Source: a virus
IMG/VR virus record: IMGVR_UViG_3300032820_000113
Coordinates: 1-24,711 of that record
Length of the DNA: 24,711 nt
Direction: 5' to 3' (one strand)
Shown here: positions 6,707 to 14,136 of the stretch, piece after piece
How the letters are laid out: every line of letters begins with the position of its first letter
Numbering within the stretch: position 1 is the first letter of the stretch
Made by a program: the position numbers and the translations under genes
Notes under the pieces: generated by a model
The model's input: the letters and a program-made list of their open reading frames with translations, nothing else
What the model was told of the DNA's origin: nothing
Databases searched by the model: none

Positions 6707-7380
6707 TGAATAAATGTGGTTATTGTGAACGTGAATTTGCACGAGAACAAACGTTGGCTGTTCATATGTGTGAACCGAAACGGCGTCATATGGTTAAAGG
6801 TGACAGACATGTTCAATTAGGATTTAGAGCATATCAAAATTTTTATTCTAATAATACCAATGCAAAAAAAGATAAAACATATGATGAGTTTGCTGATTCA
6901 AAATACTATAAAGCATTTGTTAAATTTGGAAAATATATTTTAGATATAAATGCAATTAATCCAGAAGCATTTATAGATTTTGTTTTACGAATGGGCATAC
7001 GAATAGATGACTGGAGCAAAGATTCGGTATACAATGAATATATATGTGACTTAATGAAAAAAGAATCCGTAGATAGAGCAGTAGAACGAGGCATAATATT
7101 AATGCAAGAGTGGTCTACTGAATGCAACGAAGAATGGACTAACTTCTTTAATAAAGTATCTACTAATATGTCGGTACATATGATCAAATCAGGAAGAATT
7201 TCTCCGTGGATACTTTATAGTTGTTCTGGTGCACAAAAATTATTAGATAGGATGTCAGAAGAACAAATACAAATGGTTGCAGATTATATAGATCCAAGTT
7301 ATTGGCAGAAAAAAATAAGTACTAATATAACAGATTCGACATGGGTAGAACATGTCTTTACAGAAGCAGGAATAAAATAA
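6706..7380 (+). CDS. Zinc-finger-like phage protein of unknown function
   Basis: This encodes 224 residues and starts in a TAATG overlap with the gp62-like gene. The N-terminus holds a compact metal-binding motif: C4-x2-C7, then H20-x-C22 or H28 as remaining ligands, with the usual aromatic and Leu spacing of a C2H2-type finger (CGYCEREF then LAVHMC). The rest is helical and rich in Trp and Tyr, with no catalytic motif. The stop is immediately followed by the purE start. Its position between clamp loader and purE suggests a replication or expression role, possibly nucleic-acid binding; that is inference. Confidence 0.7.
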   Translation: MNKCGYCEREFAREQTLAVHMCEPKRRHMVKGDRHVQLGFRAYQNFYSNNTNAKKDKTYDEFADSKYYKAFVKFGKYILDINAINPEAFIDFVLRMGIRIDDWSKDSVYNEYICDLMKKESVDRAVERGIILMQEWSTECNEEWTNFFNKVSTNMSVHMIKSGRISPWILYSCSGAQKLLDRMSEEQIQMVADYIDPSYWQKKISTNITDSTWVEHVFTEAGIK

Positions 7381-7854
7381 ATGAGTACATTAAAACAAGT
7401 AGGTATTATAATGGGCAGTGCTTCTGATTCAGAAGTAATGAATCATTGTGTAGAAACTTTAAACGAACACAATATATCATTTGATATAATTGTAGCATCA
7501 GCACATCGCGATCCCGATAAAGTTAGAACATGGGTTCTTAATGCTGAGCAACGAGGCAATAGAATCATTATTGCCGCGGCAGGTATGGCAGCCGCATTAC
7601 CGGGCGTTGTTGCCGCATATACAGATTTACCCGTTATAGGTGTACCTATGAATTCAGGATTAAATGGAATGGATAGTTTGTTAAGTATATCACAAATGCC
7701 AAGAGGTGTTCCTGTAGCATGTATGTCTATAGGAAAACATGGTGCGGTTAACGCCGCGTTATTTGCAAAACGTATATTAGAATGTGGCCATACAAAAACA
7801 ACCGATGACGACTATATCGATAATAACGATGAACCTGATATAGATAGAGACTGA
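7381..7854 (+). CDS. purE: PurE, N5-carboxyaminoimidazole ribonucleotide mutase
   Basis: This encodes 157 residues. The enzyme moves the carboxylate of N5-CAIR to C4, giving CAIR in purine biosynthesis. Class I PurE motifs are intact: GSASDSEVM near 12-20, SAHRDP near 40-45 (catalytic His and Arg), AAAGMAAALPGVVAA near 61-75, and PVIGVPM with SISQMPRGVPVA further on. The length is normal for PurE, with an acidic 20-residue tail (TDDDYIDNNDEPDIDRD) that I do not expect in cellular enzymes. It starts directly after the zinc-finger gene and overlaps the DnaE-like gene by one base. A purine gene in a replication operon fits an auxiliary metabolic role, raising nucleotide supply during phage DNA synthesis. 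Confidence 0.93.
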   Translation: MSTLKQVGIIMGSASDSEVMNHCVETLNEHNISFDIIVASAHRDPDKVRTWVLNAEQRGNRIIIAAAGMAAALPGVVAAYTDLPVIGVPMNSGLNGMDSLLSISQMPRGVPVACMSIGKHGAVNAALFAKRILECGHTKTTDDDYIDNNDEPDIDRD

Positions 7855-8414
7855 TGAAATCTACAACAGATATTGATATTGATGTAGCAAATCGTGACAG
7901 TGTTCTGAACATGTTTAAACATACTCCAGCATCTTTAACTAAAGATAAAGGGTTTGTTAAGCATAATACTGGTGTATACTTTCATAAGATGCCAACAAAT
8001 CCTATAACAGGATTAGCAACTATTGATCACAAAAAAGCAGAGGAAGAAGGATTTTTTAAATTAGATATTCTTAATGTGGGTGTATATAATCAAGTTACTA
8101 GTGAACAACATCTTGTAGAGTTAATGTTAATAGAACCACCATGGCATAGATTATTAGAAAAAGAATTCACAGAGCAGTTGATACATATAAGCAATCATTA
8201 TGATATTATAAAACAAATGAAGCCAGAAACAGTAGAACAACTGGCGGCAATATTAGCAATAATACGTCCTGCAAAGCGATATTTGCTAGGAGAAAGTTGG
8301 GATAGAGTATTTAATGAAGTTTGGAAGAAACCATCTGATGATACTTATTACTTTAAAAAATCACATGCAATTGCATATGCACATTTGGTAATTGTACACA
8401 TGAACTTATTATGA
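7854..8414 (+). CDS. Miniature DNA polymerase III alpha (DnaE)-like protein
   Basis: This encodes 186 residues, against about 1,100 for DnaE. Three blocks appear in the same order as in the bacterial replicative polymerase: DIDIDVANRD at 6-15 (compare the DFDxDF...RD palm motif holding catalytic Asp residues), HNTGVYF with GFFKLDILNVGVY (compare HAAG and GLVKFDFLGL), and FKKSHAIAYAHLVIVHMNLL at the end (compare FNKSHSAAYA). The third block also has the IRPAK element before it (compare RPGP). The regions between are lost, so it cannot form a complete polymerase by itself. It overlaps purE and the next gene by one and four bases. It may be a relic, a decoy or a subunit. The similarity is by eye; structure comparison would decide. 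Confidence 0.6.
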   Translation: MKSTTDIDIDVANRDSVLNMFKHTPASLTKDKGFVKHNTGVYFHKMPTNPITGLATIDHKKAEEEGFFKLDILNVGVYNQVTSEQHLVELMLIEPPWHRLLEKEFTEQLIHISNHYDIIKQMKPETVEQLAAILAIIRPAKRYLLGESWDRVFNEVWKKPSDDTYYFKKSHAIAYAHLVIVHMNLL

Positions 8415-9610
8415 AAGAACTATATAACAAAAAATTCTCAATAGGACATTGGGATAGTACACCGTCAGAAGATCTCTATTTACGATGTTTTGAAAATTCC
8501 TCAGAACAATACAAAAACGAAATTTACGATATTTACTATGGTGCTACTTTCTATCATTCGTCTGGGTTACGATATGGTAACACTATGGGAGTAGATGCAT
8601 CCGAAGCACACTATAAAAACTTATTAACAATTCAAGAAAAGTATGGCATTCCTATTTCGTTAACAATCAATGAAATGAATAGACCAATGCATATGCTTCG
8701 TCCAGACATCACAAAAGACTTTGTAAATTTTATAGGAAAATATTATGCAGATGGTGTTAGAAGTTGTACAATAAGCCACACTCATTTAATGCGATTGGGT
8801 GTATTGCAAGAAACATTTCCCGAAATGGATTGGAAGAATACAGTTAACCACGGAATAAGAACTACGCAACAGTTTATTGATTATGCTAATTTAGGTTATA
8901 CAACAGTTCAGTTGGATAGAGACTTTAATAGGAATCGTAGTGAATTAAGAAAAGTAAAAAAGGAAGCAGACAGGCTGGGTATAAAAACTTGTCTTTTAGT
9001 TTTTGAAAGTTGTTTGCCTGAATGTCCTTTTAAAACAGAACATGACTGTTGGCAAAGTGGAGAACTAGCAGGGTCAGGACATAGTTATTGGGAAATGATA
9101 GGAGATACATGTGTTGGTTGGAGAAATGAATTAGATTTACATCCAGGTCCTGACGGCAATTATTTAGAGCCCGGAGTTACTAATCCAAGAACAAGTACAG
9201 ACCTTATCATTCATTCTAATAAAGATTGGGATGAATTTGCAGAGTTAGTAGACATATTTAAACTATCCGGAAGATTAAAAAATCTAGATGATACTGATCA
9301 AGGTGATAAACTACTTTACGCAATAGAAACAAACCGTAGATCTTTTTCAGCAGATAGTTTTAAAACAATATATGAAAATAATTTAGCACCCCTTCATATG
9401 TGGTTTAGTATTAGTTGTTTAAAAAAAGGAATCCCCACAACTACAGATGTAGATGAAATTAAAGATAATTTGATGACACATTTTTGGAACAGTAAAGAAG
9501 CCATTAAATTAGCAAAGGTTTTAAAGAGTTGTAAAAACCAATGTTACAAATGTCATATGTGCGATGATGTGTTTGGTACCAAAAGATTAGATTCTGTTTT
9601 AGAAGTTTAA
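8411..9610 (+). CDS. Cysteine-rich enzyme-like protein, possible U32-type Fe-S TIM barrel
   Basis: This encodes 399 residues, beginning in an ATGA overlap. The N-terminal two-thirds alternate strands and helices as in a TIM barrel. Candidate cluster ligands are C201, C205 and C213 (SCLPECPF...DCW) and a C-terminal knot at C374, C378, C381 and C384 (CKNQCYKCHMC). The first group, after a strand ending LLVFE, recalls the peptidase U32/UbiU/UbiV group, which bind a 4Fe-4S cluster and modify tRNA, rRNA or quinone precursors. No radical-SAM CxxxCxxC motif is seen near the N-terminus. I am not certain of the family. As the last gene of a replication operon, it may modify a nucleic acid or nucleotide. 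Its stop shares the TTAA at 9607-9610 with the convergent gene. Confidence 0.55.
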   Translation: MKELYNKKFSIGHWDSTPSEDLYLRCFENSSEQYKNEIYDIYYGATFYHSSGLRYGNTMGVDASEAHYKNLLTIQEKYGIPISLTINEMNRPMHMLRPDITKDFVNFIGKYYADGVRSCTISHTHLMRLGVLQETFPEMDWKNTVNHGIRTTQQFIDYANLGYTTVQLDRDFNRNRSELRKVKKEADRLGIKTCLLVFESCLPECPFKTEHDCWQSGELAGSGHSYWEMIGDTCVGWRNELDLHPGPDGNYLEPGVTNPRTSTDLIIHSNKDWDEFAELVDIFKLSGRLKNLDDTDQGDKLLYAIETNRRSFSADSFKTIYENNLAPLHMWFSISCLKKGIPTTTDVDEIKDNLMTHFWNSKEAIKLAKVLKSCKNQCYKCHMCDDVFGTKRLDSVLEV

Positions 9611-9993
9611 CTCATTTTACGAACTAGTTGTATTTGACGCCGTTTAATTCTTTTCTGCATTATATTTTGTAAACTAATGCCATGGCCATGAACTAATGTA
9701 AAGTCTTTGGCATTAAATGTTCGTAAGATAGATGTAAATGGTCTAAAGCGGTCCCCCAATACAATATTAATAGGAATTAGTCTATTTGATCCCCACCACC
9801 ATTCGTCGCCCAATTCTAAGAATAACTTTTTTCCTTCGTCTTGTTTGATGTTTTCATATATGTACATAGAACACAAAACATTATCCATATTTTGTATAAT
9901 GCCAATGAATTCGTTGTTACCGTGGGTGCAAAAACTTAAAAAAGGAAAAGAATCTAATAGTTTTTGATATATATTTGGGATCGATGTACTCAT
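9607..9993 (-). CDS. Conserved marine phage protein of unknown function
   Basis: This reverse-strand gene encodes 128 residues. It is real rather than a shadow: the protein is well mixed, includes a striking GDEWWWGSNRLIPINI motif and ends in a basic run (KRIKRRQIQLVRK). I recall a similar WWW-x-SNR-x-IPIN motif in other marine T4-like phages, without function. No membrane segment or signal peptide is visible. A CTAAATA late-type box lies on its strand at 10007-10013, 14 bases upstream of the ATG, so it may be expressed late. It is convergent with the upstream operon. Confidence 0.75.
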   Translation of the reverse strand: MSTSIPNIYQKLLDSFPFLSFCTHGNNEFIGIIQNMDNVLCSMYIYENIKQDEGKKLFLELGDEWWWGSNRLIPINIVLGDRFRPFTSILRTFNAKDFTLVHGHGISLQNIMQKRIKRRQIQLVRKMS

Positions 9994-10006
9994 AATGCTT
10001 TAATAA

Positions 10007-10021
10007 TATTTAGTATAAATA
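10007..10021. promoter_or_regulatory. Back-to-back divergent late promoters
   Basis: TATAAATA lies on the plus strand at 10014-10021 and CTAAATA lies on the minus strand at 10007-10013, with no base between. The 15-base block is a near-perfect palindrome (TATTTA, GTA, TAAATA). The plus box is followed by CAAGTG, exactly as at the late box 18170. It would serve the virion gene at 10054 and the reverse gene ending at 9607. Confidence 0.7.
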
Positions 10022-10053
10022 CAAGTGGAGTTATTAAGGATGGATATGATTAT

Positions 10054-10866
10054 ATGCCTCGAACAATTGAATTTTACAATTATCAAGAAGAGAGAGTCTA
10101 TACTTATATAAACGATAATTCTAAGACAATAAATTTGCCCATGAATAATAGACCCGTTAAAATTTATAAAAGTACAGACAGTTTAATATCTTTTCGAATA
10201 AAGGATCAAGATAGAAAACCCATGAATCTAAATGGACTTGATCTGACAGCCAATCTAACAAAAACACAAGATAAAGCATCTACTATTAGTAGACCTTTAT
10301 TATTAACAGATGAATACAATGGTGCGGCACAATTATCATTAACAGAAAAAGATATAAGACAATTAGAATCAGGATTATATTATCTTACTGTCACAGTTAA
10401 AGATGCTGATGATATTGTTAGACCTTTATATTCAGACTATAATCAACGAGTAAGTGGAACAGTAGAAATTTTAGATACTGAATTACCTACATTAATTGAT
10501 AGTACAACATTATCTACATTTACTGAATTAGGCGGTACGCCCGTAGGCGGTACTGCTAAATTTTATGCAGATGTAATAGAAGGTGATGCTAGAAAACATG
10601 ACAAAACAGGACTACATACATTTGCTGTATATGCTACTGATTTTACCGGTAAATTATATGCAGAAGGTACATTAGATCTTATTGGCAATGATTCTAGTGA
10701 TTGGTTTACATTAGACTTATCACTTGCTAATCCTTATGCTCTTCTTACTGCATTTTCTGGAGTAGATGCTTTTAACTTTAGTGGAAATATAGCATGGGTT
10801 AGATTTTATTATGAAAAAGATCCTGCTAATACTGGAACAATTGACAAAATACTATATAGACATTAA
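10054..10866 (+). CDS. Virion structural protein with Ig-like or baseplate-type N-terminal domain
   Basis: This encodes 270 residues from ATG 10054. AAGGA lies 13 bases before it; the longer upstream frame from 9964 runs through the late promoter and is not used. After a short start (MPRTIEFYNYQEE), residues about 25-130 form an all-beta domain: VKIYKSTDSLISFRIKDQDR, ANLTK and a GLYYLTVTVKDADD strand pair. This is the pattern of the N-terminal domain of baseplate upper (BppU-like) and related tail proteins. A second beta region (about 150-270) follows, with Gly, Asp and Thr-rich strands. It has no signal or membrane segment. The late promoter supports a virion role; the exact location (tail, baseplate or fibre) is not decided. 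Confidence 0.65.
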   Translation: MPRTIEFYNYQEERVYTYINDNSKTINLPMNNRPVKIYKSTDSLISFRIKDQDRKPMNLNGLDLTANLTKTQDKASTISRPLLLTDEYNGAAQLSLTEKDIRQLESGLYYLTVTVKDADDIVRPLYSDYNQRVSGTVEILDTELPTLIDSTTLSTFTELGGTPVGGTAKFYADVIEGDARKHDKTGLHTFAVYATDFTGKLYAEGTLDLIGNDSSDWFTLDLSLANPYALLTAFSGVDAFNFSGNIAWVRFYYEKDPANTGTIDKILYRH

Positions 10867-10869
10867 ACT
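10841..10869 (+). promoter_or_regulatory. Sigma70-type promoter of primase, leaderless
   Basis: TTGACA at 10841-10846 lies inside the previous gene; TAAACT at 10864-10869 follows after 17 bases. The A of the primase ATG (10876) is the seventh base after the -10 box, the expected transcription start, so the mRNA would have no leader. No ribosome-binding site is present. Confidence 0.6.
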
Positions 10870-10875
10870 AGTAAT

Positions 10876-11931
10876 ATGAGTTTAGTTCTGGAGTTTGTAC
10901 AACAATACATACCCTTTGGATATCGCAAAACACCTAGCGGCTGGTTAAGTGGTAATTGTCCAATGTGTATTCATAATGGACAATCTCGACCAGATAAAAG
11001 AGGACGAGGGGGTTTCTTTTTTGATGTAGACAAATTTCAATATAATTGTTTTAATTGTGGTTATAAAACTGGATGGTCTGCTGGTCGACATATAACTGCT
11101 AGACTACAAAAATTATTAGAAATATTAGGTGCTGATGTAGCAGACATACAACGATTAAAATTGCAACTTGCAACAGAGCAAGAAGTTTTTCAAGAATTTG
11201 AATATCAAACAGCAGAAGAAGAACCTATAAAATTTAACTGGCCAGAAATAGAATTACCCAAAGTATCACAGCCATTGTTTAATTGGGTTCAACAATTAAA
11301 TTTTGGTTATAATGATCCTGAAAATGATTATTATGATGAAACAAATTGTTCTCATGTAATTGAATTTTTAACAAAGCGAGGATTTAGTGCATATGATAAA
11401 AGATTGTATTGGTGTAATAATGAAACGTTTCAATTAAATAAACGCTTGTTTATACCTTATGTATATAAAGGAAAAGCAGTAGGGTACACTGCAAGATGGG
11501 CATCCCGGGAATTATGTCCTGACAATTTGCCAAAGTTTTATACACAACAACCAAAAGATTTTGTGTTTAATTTAGATGCTCAAGTATACGAAAGAAAGTA
11601 TGTAATAGTTGTAGAGGGTCCGATGGATGCATTAACAGTAGATGGAGTTGCAGTAACATCTAATTTAGCAAATCAAACACAGTGTAAAATTATAGAAAAG
11701 TTAGGCAAGAAAATAATACTGTGTCCAGATAGAGATCATGCTGGAGCAAGATTAGTAGCTATTGCAAGAAAAAGAAAATGGGCAGTAAGTTTCCCTCCAT
11801 GGAAAGATTGTAAGGATGTATCGGATGCAGTAGTAAAATATGGAAAGTTATTTGCACTAAAAAGTATAATAGAGTGTGCAGAAACTAATCAAGGAAAAAT
11901 TAAAGTACTTACAAAAAAGTATTGTAAATAG
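10876..11931 (+). CDS. 61: gp61-type DNA primase
   Basis: This encodes 351 residues, close to T4 gp61 (342). It makes RNA primers for lagging-strand synthesis together with the gp41 helicase. The zinc-binding domain has C28-x2-C31 and C58-x2-C61 (CPMC and CFNC). The TOPRIM catalytic core has E247 in VVEGPMDAL and the DxD at 285-287 in CPDRDHAG. Near the C-terminus, PPWKDCKDVSDAV fits the end of TOPRIM primases. It is four bases ahead of gp41, the usual partner. Its start is placed at the apparent transcription start, without a ribosome-binding site. Confidence 0.92.
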   Translation: MSLVLEFVQQYIPFGYRKTPSGWLSGNCPMCIHNGQSRPDKRGRGGFFFDVDKFQYNCFNCGYKTGWSAGRHITARLQKLLEILGADVADIQRLKLQLATEQEVFQEFEYQTAEEEPIKFNWPEIELPKVSQPLFNWVQQLNFGYNDPENDYYDETNCSHVIEFLTKRGFSAYDKRLYWCNNETFQLNKRLFIPYVYKGKAVGYTARWASRELCPDNLPKFYTQQPKDFVFNLDAQVYERKYVIVVEGPMDALTVDGVAVTSNLANQTQCKIIEKLGKKIILCPDRDHAGARLVAIARKRKWAVSFPPWKDCKDVSDAVVKYGKLFALKSIIECAETNQGKIKVLTKKYCK

Positions 11932-11934
11932 GCT

Positions 11935-13317
11935 ATGGCAGAAACAAAAGAATATAGTGCAGAATTACAAAAATTGTTTATTGAATTTTTGTTAAAAAAT
12001 CACGATTTGTATGCAAGGTGTAGGGGTATATTAGACAGCGAATATTTTGATCATGAATTACGTGATTGTATAAAATTTATAATGAAACATGCAGATAAGT
12101 ATTCTGCTGTTCCAACTAAAGATCAAGTAGAAGCAACTACACAAATTAAATTAGGAGACATGACAAGTGCTACTGAAAAATATGAAGGTTGGTTTTTAGA
12201 TGAGTTTGAACAGTTTTGTAAACATAAAGCATTAGAACAAGCAATTTTAAAAAGTTATGATAAACTAGAAAAGCAAGAATATGGTACAGTAGAAAAATTA
12301 ATAAATGATGCAGTACAAATAGGATTAGCAAGAGAATTTGGCATAGACTATTGGGAAAATCCTGCTAAAAGATTAAAAGATATACAAGACAATCACGGGC
12401 AAACATCTACTGGATGGACTACATTAGATAAAAAGTTGTTTGGTGGATTCAATAAAGGTGAGTTGAATATTTTTGCAGGAGGTAGTGGTGCAGGTAAAAG
12501 TATATTCTTACAAAATTTAGCAATCAATTGGGCCAAGTTAGGACTTAATGTATTATATGTATCCTTAGAGTTATCAGAGCAGTTAACTAGTATGCGAATG
12601 GATGCAATGCATACAGATATGTCAACAAAAGAGTTGTTTAAAAATCTCGAAGATGTAGACTTAAAAGTTCGTTTGTTGGGAAAGAATGCGGGGCGATTAC
12701 AAGTAGTACAGTTACCAAATGGTTGTAATGTAAATGATATAAGAGTATTCTTAAAAGAATTCCAAATCGAAACAAATACAGTTATGGATTGTGTATTGTT
12801 GGATTATTTAGATCTTATGATGCCGTTGAATAGAAAAATTAGTGTAGGAGATCTATATACTAAAGATAAATTAGTATCAGAAGAACTACGTAATTTTGCA
12901 TTAGAGGGTAACTTTTTGTTTGTGACAGCAAGTCAGTTGAACCGAGGAGCAGTAGACGAAATAGAATTTGATCATAGCCATATTGCAGGAGGTTTAAGTA
13001 AAATACAAACTGCTGATAATGTTATAGGTATATTTTCTAGTAGAGCAATGCGGGAACGTGGCAGGGTACAAATACAGTTTATGAAAACACGTTCTTCTAG
13101 TGCAGTTGGGCAAAAGTTGGATTTTGGATTTGATATTAACAGTTTAAGAATAACAGATCTAGAAGATGATGAAGACGATAATCAAACTACTTCGTCTTTG
13201 TATGAAAAATTAAAGCAAAAAAGTCAAGTATCAGATACTGTGGAAACAAACACTGTAATTGAAAAAGCAGTAGATTCCCAAGATCGACTCAGGAATCTAC
13301 TGCGTAAATTAGAATAA
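11935..13317 (+). CDS. 41: gp41-type replicative DNA helicase (DnaB family)
   Basis: This encodes 460 residues, against 475 in T4 gp41. It forms a hexameric helicase that unwinds DNA ahead of the polymerase and binds the primase. The N-terminal helical domain covers about 1-135. The RecA-like core has TGWTTLDKKLFGGFNKGEL then Walker A GGSGAGKS at 182-189, a Walker B-type LLDYLDLM, and TASQLNRGA with a conserved Gln. The C-terminal tail is acidic (EDDEDDNQ). Only AGG at a short distance precedes ATG 11935, so translation may depend on coupling with primase four bases upstream. Confidence 0.93.
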   Translation: MAETKEYSAELQKLFIEFLLKNHDLYARCRGILDSEYFDHELRDCIKFIMKHADKYSAVPTKDQVEATTQIKLGDMTSATEKYEGWFLDEFEQFCKHKALEQAILKSYDKLEKQEYGTVEKLINDAVQIGLAREFGIDYWENPAKRLKDIQDNHGQTSTGWTTLDKKLFGGFNKGELNIFAGGSGAGKSIFLQNLAINWAKLGLNVLYVSLELSEQLTSMRMDAMHTDMSTKELFKNLEDVDLKVRLLGKNAGRLQVVQLPNGCNVNDIRVFLKEFQIETNTVMDCVLLDYLDLMMPLNRKISVGDLYTKDKLVSEELRNFALEGNFLFVTASQLNRGAVDEIEFDHSHIAGGLSKIQTADNVIGIFSSRAMRERGRVQIQFMKTRSSSAVGQKLDFGFDINSLRITDLEDDEDDNQTTSSLYEKLKQKSQVSDTVETNTVIEKAVDSQDRLRNLLRKLE

Positions 13318-13320
13318 CTT

Positions 13321-13812
13321 TTACCTTTGAGTTTTATCTCGTTGAAGGTCACTCCTAATTCTATTGAAGAGACTCATATCACTTGTTATGAGGGTTATTA
13401 GTTTATCAAGAACAGTTAGGAGAACTGCTCTTTGCTGTGTATTTGGAACCTTGCCATCTAGCATTACTTTGAAACTTTGTCTAAGTTTCATAACGCTATC
13501 ATGGTCTAACAGGCCTGCTTTACCTAATATGACTAATTTGTTCATTGTTCGGTGGAACAGTATAGGATCTTTATCTTCGTCGGACTCTCCTTTCCCCGAC
13601 CGCGTAAAGGGTGTTAATTCGTCATCTGGTGTATCTTGTACATCAGTGACAGTTTTATCAAAATGTGTTGGTTTTTTAATAGAAGGTACATCTCTATCTA
13701 AACGATGAATAGGCCTATATTCTGGCTTTTCTTCAGGTTCAGGTGTTTTTTCATCCTTTGTTGTAGGATTCTCAACTACATTTATAAATGTTTTATACCA
13801 ATTTTCTGACAT
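13321..13812 (-). CDS. Conserved phage protein of unknown function
   Basis: This reverse-strand gene encodes 163 residues. The first 85 residues are charged, Pro-rich and probably disordered (PEPEEKPEYRP, DDELTPFTRSG). The second half is a helical domain (about 90-160) with HRTMNKLVILGKAGLLDHD and a regular hydrophobic pattern. No enzyme motif, signal or membrane segment is present. Its stop is three bases past the gp41 stop, a convergent arrangement like that at 9607. A CTAAATA box on its strand at 13836-13842 suggests late expression, so a virion or assembly role is plausible but unproven. Confidence 0.75.
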   Translation of the reverse strand: MSENWYKTFINVVENPTTKDEKTPEPEEKPEYRPIHRLDRDVPSIKKPTHFDKTVTDVQDTPDDELTPFTRSGKGESDEDKDPILFHRTMNKLVILGKAGLLDHDSVMKLRQSFKVMLDGKVPNTQQRAVLLTVLDKLITLITSDMSLFNRIRSDLQRDKTQR

Positions 13813-13835
13813 GATGTATTCCTATGCTCCAAAAC

Positions 13836-13858
13836 TATTTAGCAAGATCACATAAATA
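13836..13858. promoter_or_regulatory. Divergent late-type promoter pair
   Basis: CTAAATA lies on the minus strand at 13836-13842, upstream of the reverse gene. CATAAATA lies on the plus strand at 13851-13858, upstream of the gene at 13881. Only eight bases separate them, echoing the arrangement at 10007. Confidence 0.55.
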
Positions 13859-13880
13859 TATAAAATACAGAGACAGTGTT

Positions 13881-14132
13881 ATGAAAAAACGTACAAAGAG
13901 TTTATTAGAAGAAATTAATAATATGGTACATGATAGGGATAAACACCTAATCATTGAAAGTAAAGCAGATCATATTATTGCTAGTGCTATTAATTTAGTA
14001 CAATTAATAAATGAAAGTTATGAAGGAGAAGAAGCAGCTGATTTAACTAAACGATTGTACAATTCTATCAAAACACACGATCCTCGAAAATTTAAACGTG
14101 GAATATTTAGAATCAAAAATGAAAATAAATGA
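13881..14132 (+). CDS. Small helical protein, first gene of a coupled cluster
   Basis: This encodes 83 residues. I choose ATG 13881 because AGAGA lies seven bases upstream and the in-frame ATG at 13824 precedes the late box. It is a charged, helical protein (KKRTKSLLEEINNMV, KADHIIASAINLVQLINESY) with a basic end (KFKRGIFRIKNENK). I do not recognise the family. Its last 14 bases overlap the start of the metallopeptidase-like gene. Confidence 0.7.
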   Translation: MKKRTKSLLEEINNMVHDRDKHLIIESKADHIIASAINLVQLINESYEGEEAADLTKRLYNSIKTHDPRKFKRGIFRIKNENK

Positions 14133-14136
14133 AGTA
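14117..14136 (+). repeat. Repeated gene-junction sequence, copy 1
   Basis: This 20-base sequence is identical to 15075-15094. It encodes NENK-stop for the upstream gene and MKINEV for the downstream gene in different frames, giving a 14-base overlap. Confidence 0.9.

Noticed and set aside
9964-10053. Extended start of the virion gene at 10054
   Set aside because: The extension overlaps the reverse-strand gene and the divergent late promoter, and the predicted residues look unrelated to a virion protein.
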